A stretch of 64,000 bases of DNA, taken from assembly GCA_022828595.1 (NCBI GenBank), contig JAKGHH010000005.1, positions 25,432,193-25,496,192 of the forward strand. The letters are read 5' to 3'. This stretch comes from Nelumbo lutea. Lineage: Eukaryota > Streptophyta > Magnoliopsida > Proteales > Nelumbonaceae. Shown here one piece after another: positions 1 through 11,130 of the stretch. The notes beneath the pieces are model-generated. The model saw nothing but the letters and a program-made list of their open reading frames with translations, did no database searches and was not told where the DNA came from. Position numbers and translations under genes: made by a program. Position 1 is the first letter of the stretch; the number at the start of each line of letters is the position of its first letter.

Positions 1-689
1 GCCTCCGTGTTGCCGAGCTTGATGGGCCCGGAATGCTGGTAGTCTGTCGGGGTGCCGAATTGGTTTTCCGTGAGCGGGAACTCGGGCTTGGAGCGCTGAG
101 GTGTCGATCTCGCGGGCGAGGTTCCCGACCCGCCTGCGAGCTGCGAGGCGGGGATGATTTTTTTCTCTCTTCGGCCTGGGGACGAGGCCTGGCTGTTAGG
201 GGGGTTCTGGGGCCGGGAGGCCTTTCCTTGGTGGGGGCGTCCATCCTGTGGGGAGGCCTTGACCGACCTCGGAGCGGGGTGGCGAGGTGGAAGTAGTGGT
301 TGGTTCAGCGGCAGTTGGGGGAACTGCTGTTGATAGTGATACAGGGAGATGTTGTGCAGCACTTGGTGCCGGTGAAGCTGGTGCTGCTGGAACTGTTGCA
401 TTTGGGCTTGCATTGCCCGCATGCACTGCATCAGGTCGTCCAACCGGTTTTGGCTGGCTGCCAGGGGGACGACAGTCGGTTCAGTAAAGGTTGTCTCAAT
501 AGGGGGAGGAAAGGGGATGCTTGTGGTAGGAAGGTTTACGGGTGCCACTGCTTGTGGCGCATTCAAGCTGGGGATCCCATCCACCGAAAGGGGGATGGTG
601 AACTGTCCAACGCACACCACGGGGACTTGAAGTTGTTCCCCGATGGTGTTTGTCTCCGTGCCACGTCCGGCGTTGCTGGAGGAGGCCAT
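1..689 (-). CDS. Ty3/gypsy-type gag, N-terminal part, open at window edge
   Basis: On the minus strand an ATG at 689-687 opens a frame with no stop for about 229 codons, up to the left edge. It starts 64 bases after the primer site of the LTR at 771-1603, where gag of an LTR retrotransposon is expected. The product starts MASSSNAGR. It is followed by a proline-rich stretch, a Gln/His-rich segment around residues 95-125 (likely coiled or disordered) and a Ser/Arg/Pro-rich basic tail. No capsid core or zinc knuckle is reached in the window. A decayed relative is at 10381-10588 on the plus strand. An unbroken frame next to an LTR suggests a younger insertion than the other elements here. The gag assignment rests on position and on the second copy; the lineage (Tat/Athila-like) is inference. 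Confidence 0.7.
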   Translation of the reverse strand, partial: MASSSNAGRGTETNTIGEQLQVPVVCVGQFTIPLSVDGIPSLNAPQAVAPVNLPTTSIPFPPPIETTFTEPTVVPLAASQNRLDDLMQCMRAMQAQMQQFQQHQLHRHQVLHNISLYHYQQQFPQLPLNQPLLPPRHPAPRSVKASPQDGRPHQGKASRPQNPPNSQASSPGRREKKIIPASQLAGGSGTSPARSTPQRSKPEFPLTENQFGTPTDYQHSGPIKLGNTE

Positions 690-752
690 GAGTGTTGGGT
701 TTTTTGAAGAAAAGGGATTATGGAAGTTTGGAGGGAGGCTTTTTGAAGCGTT

Positions 753-770
753 CCCACAGACGGCGCCAAT
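753..770 (-). other. Primer-binding site of the left-edge LTR element
   Basis: Read on the minus strand, the sequence directly after the LTR is ATTGGCGCCGTCTGTGGGAA. This signature follows 5' LTRs of many plant Ty3/gypsy elements. Degenerate versions occur at 6320 (attggtgctgactgtggga) and 10304 (tttggcaccgtttatggga), so the same family is present three times. The tRNA used was not determined. Confidence 0.7.
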
Positions 771-1603
771 TGATGATGCGCGATCCGGCCGGTCTTACCT
801 GTCAACGACCTTGCTTCTGAACTGAATAGTAGGGAACCTGAAGCGGAGGAGATGAGGAAGCTTCGGGGGGAACCCGGTGTAACGACTCCGAAACTTAAGT
901 TAGAATCCTTCAATGGCATGGTAAAACCAGATGGCGCAAAGTTTGCATACCTTGTTTGTTGGGGGCAGGGGGCTCTTATAATCACTTCGCGCACTCACTC
1001 CGAGGTCCTTGTCAGGTCGGGTATGATTACCCTTGCGTTTGTCAATTCGGCCATCGTCCTTTCTGCTGGGACAGAATTGTCACTGCCTAATCGTCTCTCT
1101 AACTGGAGATGGCGGTGTCAGTGACGGTGGCAGGTGGCCGTTTAGAGTGCGGCCGCCAAGCGTCAGATCCCAAATCAGTCAGGTGTGGCGCCCTCGGGCA
1201 CGAACTTCCTTAGTGTCAGACATGGTACGACTTGTTTGGTTTTGGTGCCCAGAAGGTGATGCGGAGTGGTGAGCGAGGCGAAGTCTTGAGTTCGGAGGTA
1301 TCTATAGGGCAGGTCAGTTCGGCGAGGTGTATCCCGAACTGTTACAAGGCAGGCCAGTTCGGCGAGGTATATCCCGAACTGTTATAAGGTTGGGCAATTC
1401 GGCGGGGTATATTCCGAACTGAATGTAGGCCAGTTCGGATTACTTTCTGATTTTGGGTCAAGGATGAGTTCGAGCCCCCAGTAGGGAGTTCGGTCCGCTG
1501 GTGTCCCCTTGATGTTCACGCCTTAGGCTTACTTTTTTGCCAAGCTGTTGTTTTTGCCACGTTTCGCATAACTGTGAGGTCGGGCCAAATCTTCCTTTGT
1601 CTA
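771..1603 (-). repeat. 5' LTR of Ty3/gypsy-type element (minus strand)
   Basis: The inner end reads ...gcgcatcatca on the minus strand, directly before the primer site. The outer end reads approximately tagacaaaggaagatttggcccgacctc, matching the U3 start of the LTRs at 8017 and 30464 (gggagatttggcccgacctc). The exact outer boundary is uncertain because the usual TGAT start is altered. Bases 1308-1427 are three 40-bp tandem units with the core cagttcggcgaggt and cccgaact. Confidence 0.65.
1308..1427. repeat. 40-bp tandem repeat x3 inside LTR
   Basis: Units start at 1308, 1348 and 1388, each 40 bases, each with a TTCGGCG(A/G)GGT core and a CCGAACT core. A partial fourth unit begins at 1428. 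The array lies in the promoter-side half of the LTR. Confidence 0.85.
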
Positions 1604-2419
1604 ATCTCTAAATAATGGTTTAACACCATTATAGTTTTTCTTTTCATATATTTCTTTCCACGGTTTCAGCCTTTTCAATCTAAAATTGATCTATGGCTAC
1701 ATAACCTCTTCCACAAAGTAAAGATCATAGATGTAATGGCTCCCCAACTAAGGTTGAATATATTATTAGAAGCTAAAGCTCAAGATGGAACCAAGGAATT
1801 TGGCATTTTGATATCTTAAGAAACAACTATCAAACAGTTGATAGAATTTCGCAGTCTGCCTGCAATAAGGTTAAACAAAAGCGTCCAGATGCAGGGGCTT
1901 TCCGGCGGTGCTTGTGGTGGAATTAATGGTGGCGTTATCGGCCATAGATCCTGCCACGGATCATTTGCCAGCGCACCGATCACTTCTTGCACCATGGACG
2001 GCCGGCATCTGATCACTTTCTGTCGTTTGTGCCCCTTTCCATCATAGGCAAATTTGACATTTTTGTCAGATGATAGACAGTGGCTTCTATCAAAAGGTAA
2101 TTTTGATATTTTTCAAATTAACTGATAAATTATTAACGATATGATACATTTCGAAAATTTAAGTACCGTAGAGAAATATTTTAAACCCAAGAATATTGAC
2201 CACCAGGAATTTTCCCTTTAATTAAAGGGTAAAAGATTTAAACCTCCCTTTAATTCGCCAAGGAATTGAGGAAAGACTAGATAACAAACTTAAAGTTGGA
2301 AGAAGCAAACGCTCTCTCTCTTGCAGGATGAGCTACACTGCTAAAAGTGGTAATAGCTATGTAAAATCAAAGAAAAATATAGGTTGGGGTCAAAGTAATC
2401 ACAACAAAATCTACAAATC
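1604..2419. other. Intergenic, no gene seen
   Basis: AT-rich sequence between the left-edge LTR and the LINE. A GC-richer patch at 1880-2040 has open frames on both strands but no recognisable protein. The phrase tttggcattttgat at 1799 recurs at 5370, suggesting a shared unidentified repeat. Confidence 0.5.
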
Positions 2420-3860
2420 AAAGTAATCACAACAAGTTAGGATGGAAAATCCTCACACAACCTGAAAATCTATGGGTCAAAGTAATCACAGCAAAATACT
2501 TAAAAAAAAAAACAGAAATTCTGAGAATCAGTTCCAAAAAAGAATGTCTTGGGCTTGGAGAGGGATCTTAGATTCTATACAAATCCTAAAACTTGGTTTG
2601 GGATGGTGAATAGGGAATGGAGAAAATTTTAACTTCTGGACAGATCAATGGGTGGGAAGTTGTATTCTTGAATGCCATAGAGAACAGCAAGATGAAAATA
2701 ATAAAATTAAAATTAAGGAATTCCCGACTATGGGAGAATTCAAAGAGTGGGATAGAGAGAAAATTTTGGATTTGGTCCCCACTGAGGTGTGGGACAAGAT
2801 TAAAACAATTTTCGTTCCCTTAAGGGAGAAAGATGATGAATTGGTATGGAGACCGGATCTTGAAGAAGCAATCTCAATTAAGTCAGCCTATGATCTCAAG
2901 TAAGGGAATCAAAAAAGGAATTGAGGACAATAAAATAGAAAAGATATGGAAACTATCTCCCCTAAGATAGTTCATTTCCTATTCTTTCTTCTGAAAAAGA
3001 AACTAATGACAAATGAGCAATTGCATAGATGGGGTCTAAGCCAAAACGCAGAATGTCCTTTCTGTGGATGACAAGAGAATGTGGATCATATTTTTCTGTA
3101 GTGTGAAGGCTCAAGATAGATTTGGAGGAAAATAGGACAAGAACAGATTTACCCACAGGAAAATGAGATCAAATCAGCCCCCCACAAGACTGTGTCTCAC
3201 AACGGTCCCACAATATATCTTCACATGTATTAGAAACATCTCTCAATGATAATATCAGAAATGATGATATCATCATCTGGAGATATTTCCAATACCCCAC
3301 GGAGATATACTGTGAGTCAGTCTTGTGAGAGGTTGATTTGAACTCCAAGAAAATGAAAACATAATGGGCTGGTGGCAAAGAATGTTAAAATCAACTAAAA
3401 TTGGGAAAATTGGATTATTCGTGCACACTCCTATGCTATATTTGAAAAAACAGGAATAAAAGAAAAAATCTTTGAAAATAAATGCCTCCTACGGCATGAT
3501 AGTGGATATAACTAAAACTTACTCCAATTAATATGTTAGGGTCAATACCTCAACAACCAAACAAACCAGAAACCTAGAAGAGAGCCTTGTCATCAGATGG
3601 ACTCCTACAGATGAGGAGGCAATAAATATCAATGTGCCATTGGGGTTGTAGCTAGAGATAGGATGGGGAATGTGGTCGAAGGTCTTGCCCTATCAGATCT
3701 TCAAGCTCATATAATCGAGAGAGACTCCAGAATTGTTGTCCAAGGTCTTCGAGGCATCTCAAGTCCACTATGGAACATTCGTGTTGAAACACGCTCTTCG
3801 AGAAGCACAATTATGTACAAGCACGCTCTTCGAGAAGCAAACTAGGCAGTGGACTAGCTT
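2420..3860 (+). pseudogene. LINE reverse transcriptase C-terminus/RNase H, decayed
   Basis: Conceptual translation in changing frames matches the 3' half of plant non-LTR retrotransposon ORF2. It has an LGWKILTQPENLW-like block near 2430, GNG..FNFWTDQWVGSC near 2610, a frame through about 2880 ending ISIKSAYDL, then the zinc-binding zf-RVT block LHRWGLSQNAECPFCG..ENVDHIFL at about 3018-3100. An RNase H-type phrase (LVIRWTPTDEEAININ) lies near 3580-3630. Stops and frameshifts interrupt every block, and the polymerase core is missing. The MITE at 3167-3348 sits inside it. The copy is 5'-truncated and dead. Confidence 0.75.
3167..3348. mobile_element. hAT-like MITE with 8-bp TSD, inserted in LINE
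   Basis: Inverted ends: left gatcaaatcagcc..cacaagac, right the complement of gttcaaatcaacc..cacaagac. The element is flanked by identical 8-bp copies GAAAATGA at 3159-3166 and 3349-3356, the duplication length made by hAT transposases. Removing it rejoins the LINE sequence. A second copy of the family lies at 62559-62696. It has no coding capacity. Confidence 0.85.
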
Positions 3861-4327
3861 GTGGGGTTCGGTCATGATCACTCGGTCTCAACTGAGGGAT
3901 TGGCATGCCGTTGATGCGTAGGGTGTTGCCAGCCCAAGGGGTCTGTCACTCTTTTCCAATCTAACAAAAAGAAAAAGAAAATCCGGCCCTATTGTTATTT
4001 TGCATATTTTATTGTTAACTGTAACTGTTTAAAATTATCTGAGAAACATTGAACCAAATAAGAAAAAGTATAGAAAAGAAAGTGTTTATATAACACAGTG
4101 AAGTACACTGCATGCACTCCGTCTCAGAAATCTAAAATTGTAGCCCCCCTGTCTATTAGTAGCTCCCTCTATAAACGGTCTGTGAATTTGGCATTGATCC
4201 GTAGTTGGATTCATCTCACCTGTATGGGTGGGCTGAATAGTCATTCTCCTTACATAATTTATACGTGACACTGACTCGAAGAAAAATGGTAGGAGAATTG
4301 GTTCACATCTGTAGGGCTGTGCCCCAC

Positions 4328-4448
4328 TGGCGCCCCACGCACATTTGAGTGTGCACTGAAAACACCTCCCATGCTTATCATTAGGAGATGTTCCGATGCA
4401 CAATTTGAATGTGTTAGGCGTGCAACAGGTGTGCTGTGTGGGGCGCCA
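4328..4448. repeat. Small foldback element
   Basis: Arms TGGCGCCCCACGCACA (left) and TGTGTGGGGCGCCA (right) are inverted copies about 120 bases apart. The loop contains ggagatgttccgatgcac, similar to ggagatattccgatacaa near 25925 and 25978. Probably a short MITE; no clear target duplication. Confidence 0.5.
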
Positions 4449-4694
4449 ATATCATCTCCAAACATGTAGATGTAATACCAAAGGTTTCCTATTTCCAATG
4501 CAAATGCAATGCAAGTGAAGAGGGCTTGACAGAGTTGGGATCTTTCACTGTGAGGAGCACTCTTTACACCGACCTTGCAGCCACATCTCACCGTCTATTG
4601 GGAGATGTGCCCGATGTGCGGCCGAAATATGTTGTGAGGAGCAGATCCGGAGTCGGTTTGAGAAGGTCAAGGAATCACCAATCATCCCTGAATT

Positions 4695-4987
4695 GGCTTC
4701 AGTCCAGGCACCCTCAAGGCACCGCTTGCGCATTTGGAGGATACACCATCTAAACGGTTAAAGCATACAAATATGCTTCACGTCGTTAGTTAACCAAAAT
4801 AAGGCATCGTTCTATTCTCCTCTCCTTTCCTCTCCTCTCCCTTGAGTGTCGCAGATGAGATACTCGTTCTTTTCTCCCTCTCTCTCCCCCATCCACCCGG
4901 CACAACCATCACAGGTGGTAATGGTTGTTAAGTCGCGGCCGGGTGGATGGCTACCATCACTTGACTGAGGGTGCCTAGACTGAAGCC
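4695..4987. mobile_element. TIR element (MITE), 293 bp
   Basis: The first 22 bases (GGCTTCAGTC..) and last 22 bases are inverted copies with a single mismatch. Inside is a second inverted pair, CCATCCACCCGG/CCGGGTGGATGG (around 4889-4951). Flanking GAATT and GAACT are near-matching 5-mers. Superfamily not assigned. Confidence 0.6.
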
Positions 4988-6043
4988 GAACTTGTTTCTA
5001 TAATCCATCTTCACCCATCCACTTTTTAGTTTTTCACTACTCGCTTGTTCTGCAATATCTCTCCTCTCTTTACCAACTTTACAACTTTAGTAAGAGAAAA
5101 GAGAGATTAAAAGAAAAAAATGAAATCCATAAGCTGTTTTAGTAGATGGTTATAGAAGATGAAGCTTTAAAGGTAGAATCTGTAGAATCTGATCTTTGGT
5201 GTACTTCTTGCACCAAAGTTGTAAAGTTGCATATTGCATTCCTAGAACTCATGTTTGAAGTCCTATTTAGAGTTGTTACCCAGAAGCAAGAAGGGATTTT
5301 TTTTATAGGTCTTGCAGAAGAAGAGCATATGGGGAGTTTGATATCACAAAAGCTTCTTTTGAATGGAGTATTTGGCATTTTGATCTTATGATTTATCCAA
5401 GCAGCACTTAGTTGGTTTGTGATGAGGGAAGATTTAGCCCTCCAATGACATTGTGACACATGGCATCTCGGAACAACTAGGTGACATCCATAACCACTTA
5501 GGCAATAACTTGCCTTAGCCAAGATGATGGTGTCCCAACTAATGACCTGGCGACTTGGCATAGGCACCGAACTGGCGACCTATCACAGGCATTGAACTGG
5601 CGGCCTAGCACAGGCACCGACCTGGCGACCTGCGAGACGTGCTCATCGACAAATTCGACATGCATATCTCCCAACTCTCCCACAATCCGTAGAAATTGGC
5701 CCACGTACTGAACGATCCAGAGGGTGGTCAACGTGCATGCGATTGATTCCGGAAATCTCGGACCACTTAGATGATCTCTCGGAAACCTCGGATACGGTGC
5801 GTGAAGCCCACGCCAAACAATGTCTATATAAAGGCACCAACCCCAATGGCATAGGGGGGCAAGTAAGCATATTCTACCTCTCATACTTTGTGATTTTTAG
5901 CTCGCAATCTACTATGAGAGTACTGACTTAAGCATCGGAGCGACCTCACCGGGTTAGCCACCCCGGGTCCTCTGACATTGATTCCTTGTAGGTCTCTAAA
6001 GAACTGCGAAGCTCAATAATCAATCCAACTTGGCCCTCTAGTC

Positions 6044-6215
6044 AGTTCGGCACCTAACTTGTCCAGCTCGGCCTAGTTAGTTCGGCACCTAACCTGCCTA
6101 GCTCGGCCCAATTAGTTCGGCCAGTCAGTTCGGCACCTAACCTGCCCAGCTCGGCCTAGTCAGTTCGGCACCTAACATGTCCAACTCGGCACCTAATCTG
6201 CCCCCAGCTCGGCAT
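6044..6215. repeat. 35-bp tandem repeat in U5 of LTR A
   Basis: Units with the core agttcggcacctaac begin at 6044, 6079, 6127 and 6162. Two of the three spacings are exactly 35 bases. Each unit also carries cagctcggcc. The 3' LTR lacks the array, so it lies within the deleted part. Confidence 0.8.
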
Positions 6216-6752
6216 CCAGGTCCTCATCTAGCAAAAGTTCTCCACTTCGACCTCTAAGTTATCGGCCATTTGGAAGCAGACCAAACGACAAGGTACTTAG
6301 CCAAAAAATTGATACATTAATTGGTGCTGACTGTGGGAAATGCTACAAAAAGCTAAATTCTCATCTTTAGAAAGGCTAAATCCTCTTCTTCCAGAAAGCT
6401 AAGTTCTCACCTTTTACAAACTAAAGCTCTCACTTTCTAGTTTCCATTTTTTATGAACTCAAAGACTAAGCAAGAAGTTGGTGGCCAACAGACTAAGTAG
6501 CTCTGCTGACTTTATTTCAACTCGGAAAAAGCCTCATCAATCCTCTTCAAGATGAGCTCTTCGTGGATTCCGCGGGAGTTGGCGGCCAACGGACAACATG
6601 AATGCCCCTGCCGGTCGAGCCTTCCAAGGTTCCTATGCAAGCTGGTGACCTAAAGTCAATAGTGCTGCCCCCATAGGTTGAACTCCCAGAAGCTTCTTGT
6701 AGGAGTGAGTGACTGGCATCACTAACAAGGTTGATACAGCGCAGATGTAGCT

Positions 6753-7095
6753 CTAAAGTGTCGAACTGATAAAAGACCTTTGCACCGCATAAGACCCAGT
6801 CACCTCTTCGACATGGGAAAAATCAGGGAGAGTGGACTATGAGTCGCTCCCAAAGCCCAAGGGCTAAAGTGTCAAACTGATAAAAGACCTTGACACTACA
6901 TAAGACCAAGTCGCCTCTTTAGCATGGGAAAACTCAAGGGTAAGAAGAGTGGACTGCGAGTTGCTCCCAGATCCTAAGTGCTAAAGTGTCGGGCTGATAA
7001 AAGTCCCCGACACCATGTGAAACCCAGTTGCTTCTTTTGCATGGGCGAAATATAAAGCAATTCGTATTCAGCATGAGAAAACAAAGGAAAGACTA
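6753..7095. repeat. ~111-117-bp tandem repeat x3 in element A interior
   Basis: Units start ctaaagtgtc at 6753, 6864 and 6981. Each contains ctgataaaag, a CATGGG motif and, in the complete units, gtggact..gag followed by gctccca. Element B has two diverged units of the same repeat at about 11125-11345. Confidence 0.8.
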
Positions 7096-8016
7096 GTTCA
7101 ATCTCAACACCATGATGGATGCAAACTTGATTTCTTCATAGCCGACCTCCACCTCGGTTGCAGGCTCCGCATCAAACTCACTAGCTAAGGCCAACTCGAA
7201 GAACGTTGCGTCGAAGTCCACCTAGGTGGAGCGACCAGATAAAGCAGTCACACAGAACCTCCTCTTAAGGACGGCATGATGAGCTTCGCTCTTGAGGTAC
7301 TTAGCCGGATCGCAGAACCTCTTGATGGTCACATCCCTAATCAGGTAGATGTCATCAGGGTACCTGCTCCACCTCTCCTCGAGCAGATGAATTCTCTCTC
7401 GTTCCCCAAAAATAAAGATGGCGAGGTCCTACACAAGGCTGCAAACGCTTGGACTCTTCCGACCTGAGAAGCAAATTGGATTGATGCGTACGAGCTCATC
7501 AAATTAGTCATTCCAAGCCAAAAGGAGCAACCTACTCCCTTCATCGAGTTACTTTTAGCTCGGGAGTGGGGGCAAATGATGAGGGCGGATTTGGCCCTCC
7601 AATGACATTGTGACACATGGCATCTTGGAACAACTAGGTGACATCCAAAACCAATTAGGCAACAACTTGCCTTAGACAAGATGATGGTGTCCCAGCTAGT
7701 GGCCTAGCACAGGCACCGAATTGGCGGCCTGGCACAGGCACCGAACTGGCGACCTGGCGACCTGCGAGATGTGCTTGCTGACAAATTCGACATGCATATC
7801 CCAACACTCCCACGATCCTTGGAAGTTGGCCCACGTACCGAACGATCTAGAGGGTGGTCAACATACATGGCGGTTGCCTCCAGAAATCTCGGACCACTTA
7901 GACGATCTCTTGGAAATCTCTCCAACAGACCCTGAATCTTGCAGGGTCACGTCGCGTAACGGCAAGCCTTATCTCCTCCCCGCCCGGTTCGAGCGGAATT
8001 GATAAGTATTATTAGT

Positions 8017-9204
8017 TGATAGATGATGTAGGGAGATTTGGCCCGACCTCATAGCATGGGGACACGTGGACATGACCTGGCATAAGCGATAACTCAGCGT
8101 GACAGTCAAGCCACAACCCGGCGTAACAAGCTCGTCGAAGCCTGACCAAACGACTCGGTGGGACCCGAGTTCCCCTTGAGACCCGAAGGGACCCAAGCTT
8201 CTCCTAAGGGGCCCCAAGCTCTCCCTTCCTAAGAAGGGAGCACCCTGGATTTTGGTTGTGTCCCGAGGGAGAAACACCTCGTGGCAGCACCATTGAGACT
8301 CCTCTTGGAACTTGCTTAAGGCCCGCCTCCAGTGTGGGCACCTCGGTGTACCTCGGCACCTCGGTGCAAGGCAAATCTACCCCAGGTGGTTCGAAGTACG
8401 GTAGCTTGGAAGACTTCAAGGAGATCTGCCTGACATCCGTACTTGCCTGACATCTGTACCTACTGGATCTGGCGGCAATGCTCGGATCCCTTGCCAGGTG
8501 ACATTCTGCCTGGCGTCTCTGAAAAGCATGGCACACCTATCGAGTTCGTACCTTATAGTAGCAGCCTGTAGCAGCAGCCTACACCTGCCACCCTTGCCCT
8601 GGCAGTAACAGCTAGGGAAGTGGCAGTTACGTCTGATGTGACCGAGCTCCGGTACAAAAGGACCCCAACCCTCACGAAGCAAAGGTATTGAAGCTAGCAC
8701 TTTCAACACTCTTAACTCTATGTCTTCTTTGAGTTTTCCTCAGAGTTCAAACTTAGCCATCGGAGTGTTCCCTCCAGGAGAGCTCCCCGGGAACCCTTCA
8801 CCTTCTTCTTCCTCTTAGGTATCGTCCATCACAGCTAGGAGCCAACTCTCAATGAACTAGGAGTGCCCAGATTGTGCTGCATCAATAGCGTTATCCCTCA
8901 ATTAAAGCAGAAATGGATCCCATCGTGACGAAGATCACGGAACAGATCCGCAAGACCCGCGAGGACTCAATTATATAAAGGCTCCAACCCCGAGGGCACA
9001 ATGTACGCGTGATTTTTCTGCTCTCTAGCTCTCTACACTCTAAAAGCTCTTCAACTCGCATCAAATTACTAACTTAAGCATCAGAGCGACCTCGCTGGGT
9101 TAGCCACCTCGGATTCTCTGATCTTGTCTTGTAGATTCACCTAGCTCACCGTTCGACTAGAAGCCAAATCACCCTCCAATAGGGAGCAGTCAGATCGCGC
9201 TACA
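8017..9204 (+). mobile_element. Solo LTR, TSD TTAGT
   Basis: Starts TGATAGATGATGTAGGGAG and ends ..cgcgctaca. TTAGT flanks it at 8012-8016 and 9205-9209. It contains the R/U5 signature of the family (tataaaggctccaacccc at 8974, aacttaagcatcagagcgacc, gggttagccacc). No primer site or internal sequence follows, so it is a solo LTR left by LTR-LTR recombination. Confidence 0.8.
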
Positions 9205-9589
9205 TTAGTTTGAATTTCAGTCCTTCACTATTGTTCAAACATGGTATTTCCTTGTCTTTGTCTTTAGTGGTTTATCTTCCAACATCAGAAAATAGAACAA
9301 GAAGAGGAGTTTCAAAAGTTAGGACAAATATTCCTTCTAAACATAAATTTTGCTATGTTTTGTTTCTTTGTAAAGAGTCGTTCAATATGATGTCAAAAGT
9401 GGTAGATTCTTATTCGGGTTGTAATGTTGGCCGGAGTTCCAAATAACTGTTGCAGCTTCTAGGTTTTGTTCAAATAATTGGTCGAATTTATTGACAAAAT
9501 ATTTATGGAGTTTGATCAAAGGTTTCTCATCTGGGTTTTGAAGATGGACATCCGGAAAGCAGGTTTTCTTCTCCAAGTTGTAGTGTTGT
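9205..9589. other. Spacer between LTR elements
   Basis: About 380 bases of single-copy-looking sequence separating the solo LTR from element B. No gene motif was seen in the open frames. Confidence 0.5.
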
Positions 9590-10380
9590 TGATGGCTGAT
9601 GAAGGGTAATTTAGCCAGACCTAGTAATAGGGGGACACATGGACATGACCTAAACTAACAGGCCGACAACTCACTCTGACACACCAGGTCCGCAATAGAT
9701 CGAGCTCAGATAACCAGTCCACCTCGGGACAAGTCTACCTCGGGATGAGTATACCTTGGTACAAGGTTACATCAGGACCACCTCGGTCCCAAGGCACTTC
9801 GACATTCATATCAGGTCGGATCTAAAGAGCACGAGCTTAGGCAATGCTGACCAACCACCGCATGGCAATCCCAGAGATCTTGTCACCGTACTCCGCGTCT
9901 TACGGGATTGTACCTTGTAATGGCTGTATTAGCTCACCCACTCCCCGATTCAGGAGGAAATGGGCAACCTTACCGATTGGTGGTGTTATCCCCAGCTAAC
10001 ACGGAAACAGATCCCATCACAGCGGGGATCCAAGAACTATTCCACCAAACCCGCGAGGACTCCAGTATATAAAGGCCTCACCCCTTGGGGGCGAAGGATA
10101 GATGCGTAATCTCTGCTCACTAGCTCTCTCACAATCTATTATCATCTTCAAGCTCACTACTAAGTGCTAACTTAACCATCGGAGTGACCTCGCCGAGTAA
10201 GCCACCCCGGGTTCCCTGGTTTGTCTTTTGCAGGTCCGTCGAGCCCATCGTTGCTGGTAGCCAGATCACCTCCAGTAGAGAGCATTCGGATTGCATTACA
10301 TCATTTGGCACCGTTTATGGGAAATTGTTACTAAAATCCTTTGCCTCCATTTCAAAAGTCTCAAACTCATAATCAAATAC

Positions 10381-10588
10381 ATGGCTTCCTCCAGCAACAC
10401 TGGACAAAACAACGAAACGTCTCCAGGGGGCAACCTCAGTTCCCGTCTGTCTGCATAGGTCAATTCACCATACTGCTTACTGCAGCTAGGGTCCCAGCGC
10501 TGACAATGCCCCAAGTGACTGCACAAGTGAACGCACCACTCCCTCCTGTAGTCGGCGCGACATTCATTGAACCCTCTATGGTTCTGTG
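10381..10588 (+). pseudogene. Gag remnant of element B
   Basis: Begins ATGGCTTCCTCCAGCAACAC, equivalent to the gag start at 689 on the minus strand. A frameshift near 10430 then moves the match to another frame (VCIGQFTILL, then PALTMPQ..QVNAPLPP), which parallels VCVGQFTIPL in the intact gag. The frame ends at 10587. Only the first 70 or so residues survive. Confidence 0.7.
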
Positions 10589-10989
10589 AGAAACGCTATA
10601 AAAAACTAAGTTCTCATCCTACAAAAAGCTAAGTCCTCTTCTCCCAGAAAGCTAAGTCCTCACTTTTTAGAAACGAAAGCTCTCGCTTTATAGTTTTCAT
10701 TTTTTATGAACTCAAAGACTGTACAAATCTAACAGACTAAGCAGCTCTACCAACTTTACTTTCAATTCAGATAAAACCTCATCAGTCCTCTTCGCGAGGT
10801 CCCCTCTACAAGGATGAGCTCTTCGTGGCTTCCGCGGGAGTTGGCGGCCAGCATACTACATGGGCGCCCTTGCTGGTCGAGCCTTCCAAGGCTCCCGTGC
10901 GAGCTGGCGACCTAAAGTTAGTAGTACTACCCCTGAAGGTTGAGCTCCTAGTAGCTTCTTGTAGGAGTGGGTGATCGGCATCAAGAGGC

Positions 10990-11130
10990 TGATGCTGTGC
11001 AATCATAGCTCCAAGGCGCCCACCCGGCGCCCTGGCGCGGCTTGGCGTGGCTCGACGGCTTGGCTGCCTGGCACATGCACCGGCCTGGTGCAGCCTGGTG
11101 CGGGCGCCGTCCTGGCGGCCTGGCCCTGGC
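10990..11130. repeat. GC-rich minisatellite-like patch
   Basis: Irregular repeats of ggcgccctggcg, ggcctggtgc and ctggcggcctgg in the element B interior. They resemble the U3 repeats of the LTR at 28809-30387. Units are too degenerate for a fixed period. Confidence 0.5.

Larger units (their letters stand above)
3861..5419. other. Intergenic with two foldback repeats
   Basis: No gene recognised; the open frames of about 105 codons here have no family motif. Two inverted-repeat structures are annotated separately at 4328-4448 and 4695-4987. A pyrimidine-rich CTCTCCT stretch lies at 4817-4845. Confidence 0.5.
5420..8010 (+). mobile_element. Non-autonomous gypsy-type LTR element A
   Basis: The 5' LTR (5420-6319) starts TGATGAGGGAAGATTT, carries a TATA box (tctatataaaggc near 5823) and ends gatacatta just before the primer-like attggtgctgactgtggga. 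The internal region (6320-7576) has no protein-coding frame. It ends in a polypurine tract gggagtgggggcaaa at 7562-7576, directly before the 3' LTR start TGATGAGGGCGGATTT at 7577. The 3' LTR matches the 5' copy to about 7920 and then has lost most of its R/U5 part. With paired LTRs, primer site and polypurine tract but no gag or pol, it must have relied on proteins from another element. Confidence 0.75.

Noticed and set aside
563..994. 143-codon minus-strand frame at the left edge
   Set aside because: It straddles LTR, primer site and gag start in a different frame from the gag frame starting at 689, so it is a shadow.
4086..4753. Opposing frames of about 105-110 codons
   Set aside because: They overlap foldback structures and show no protein family feature.
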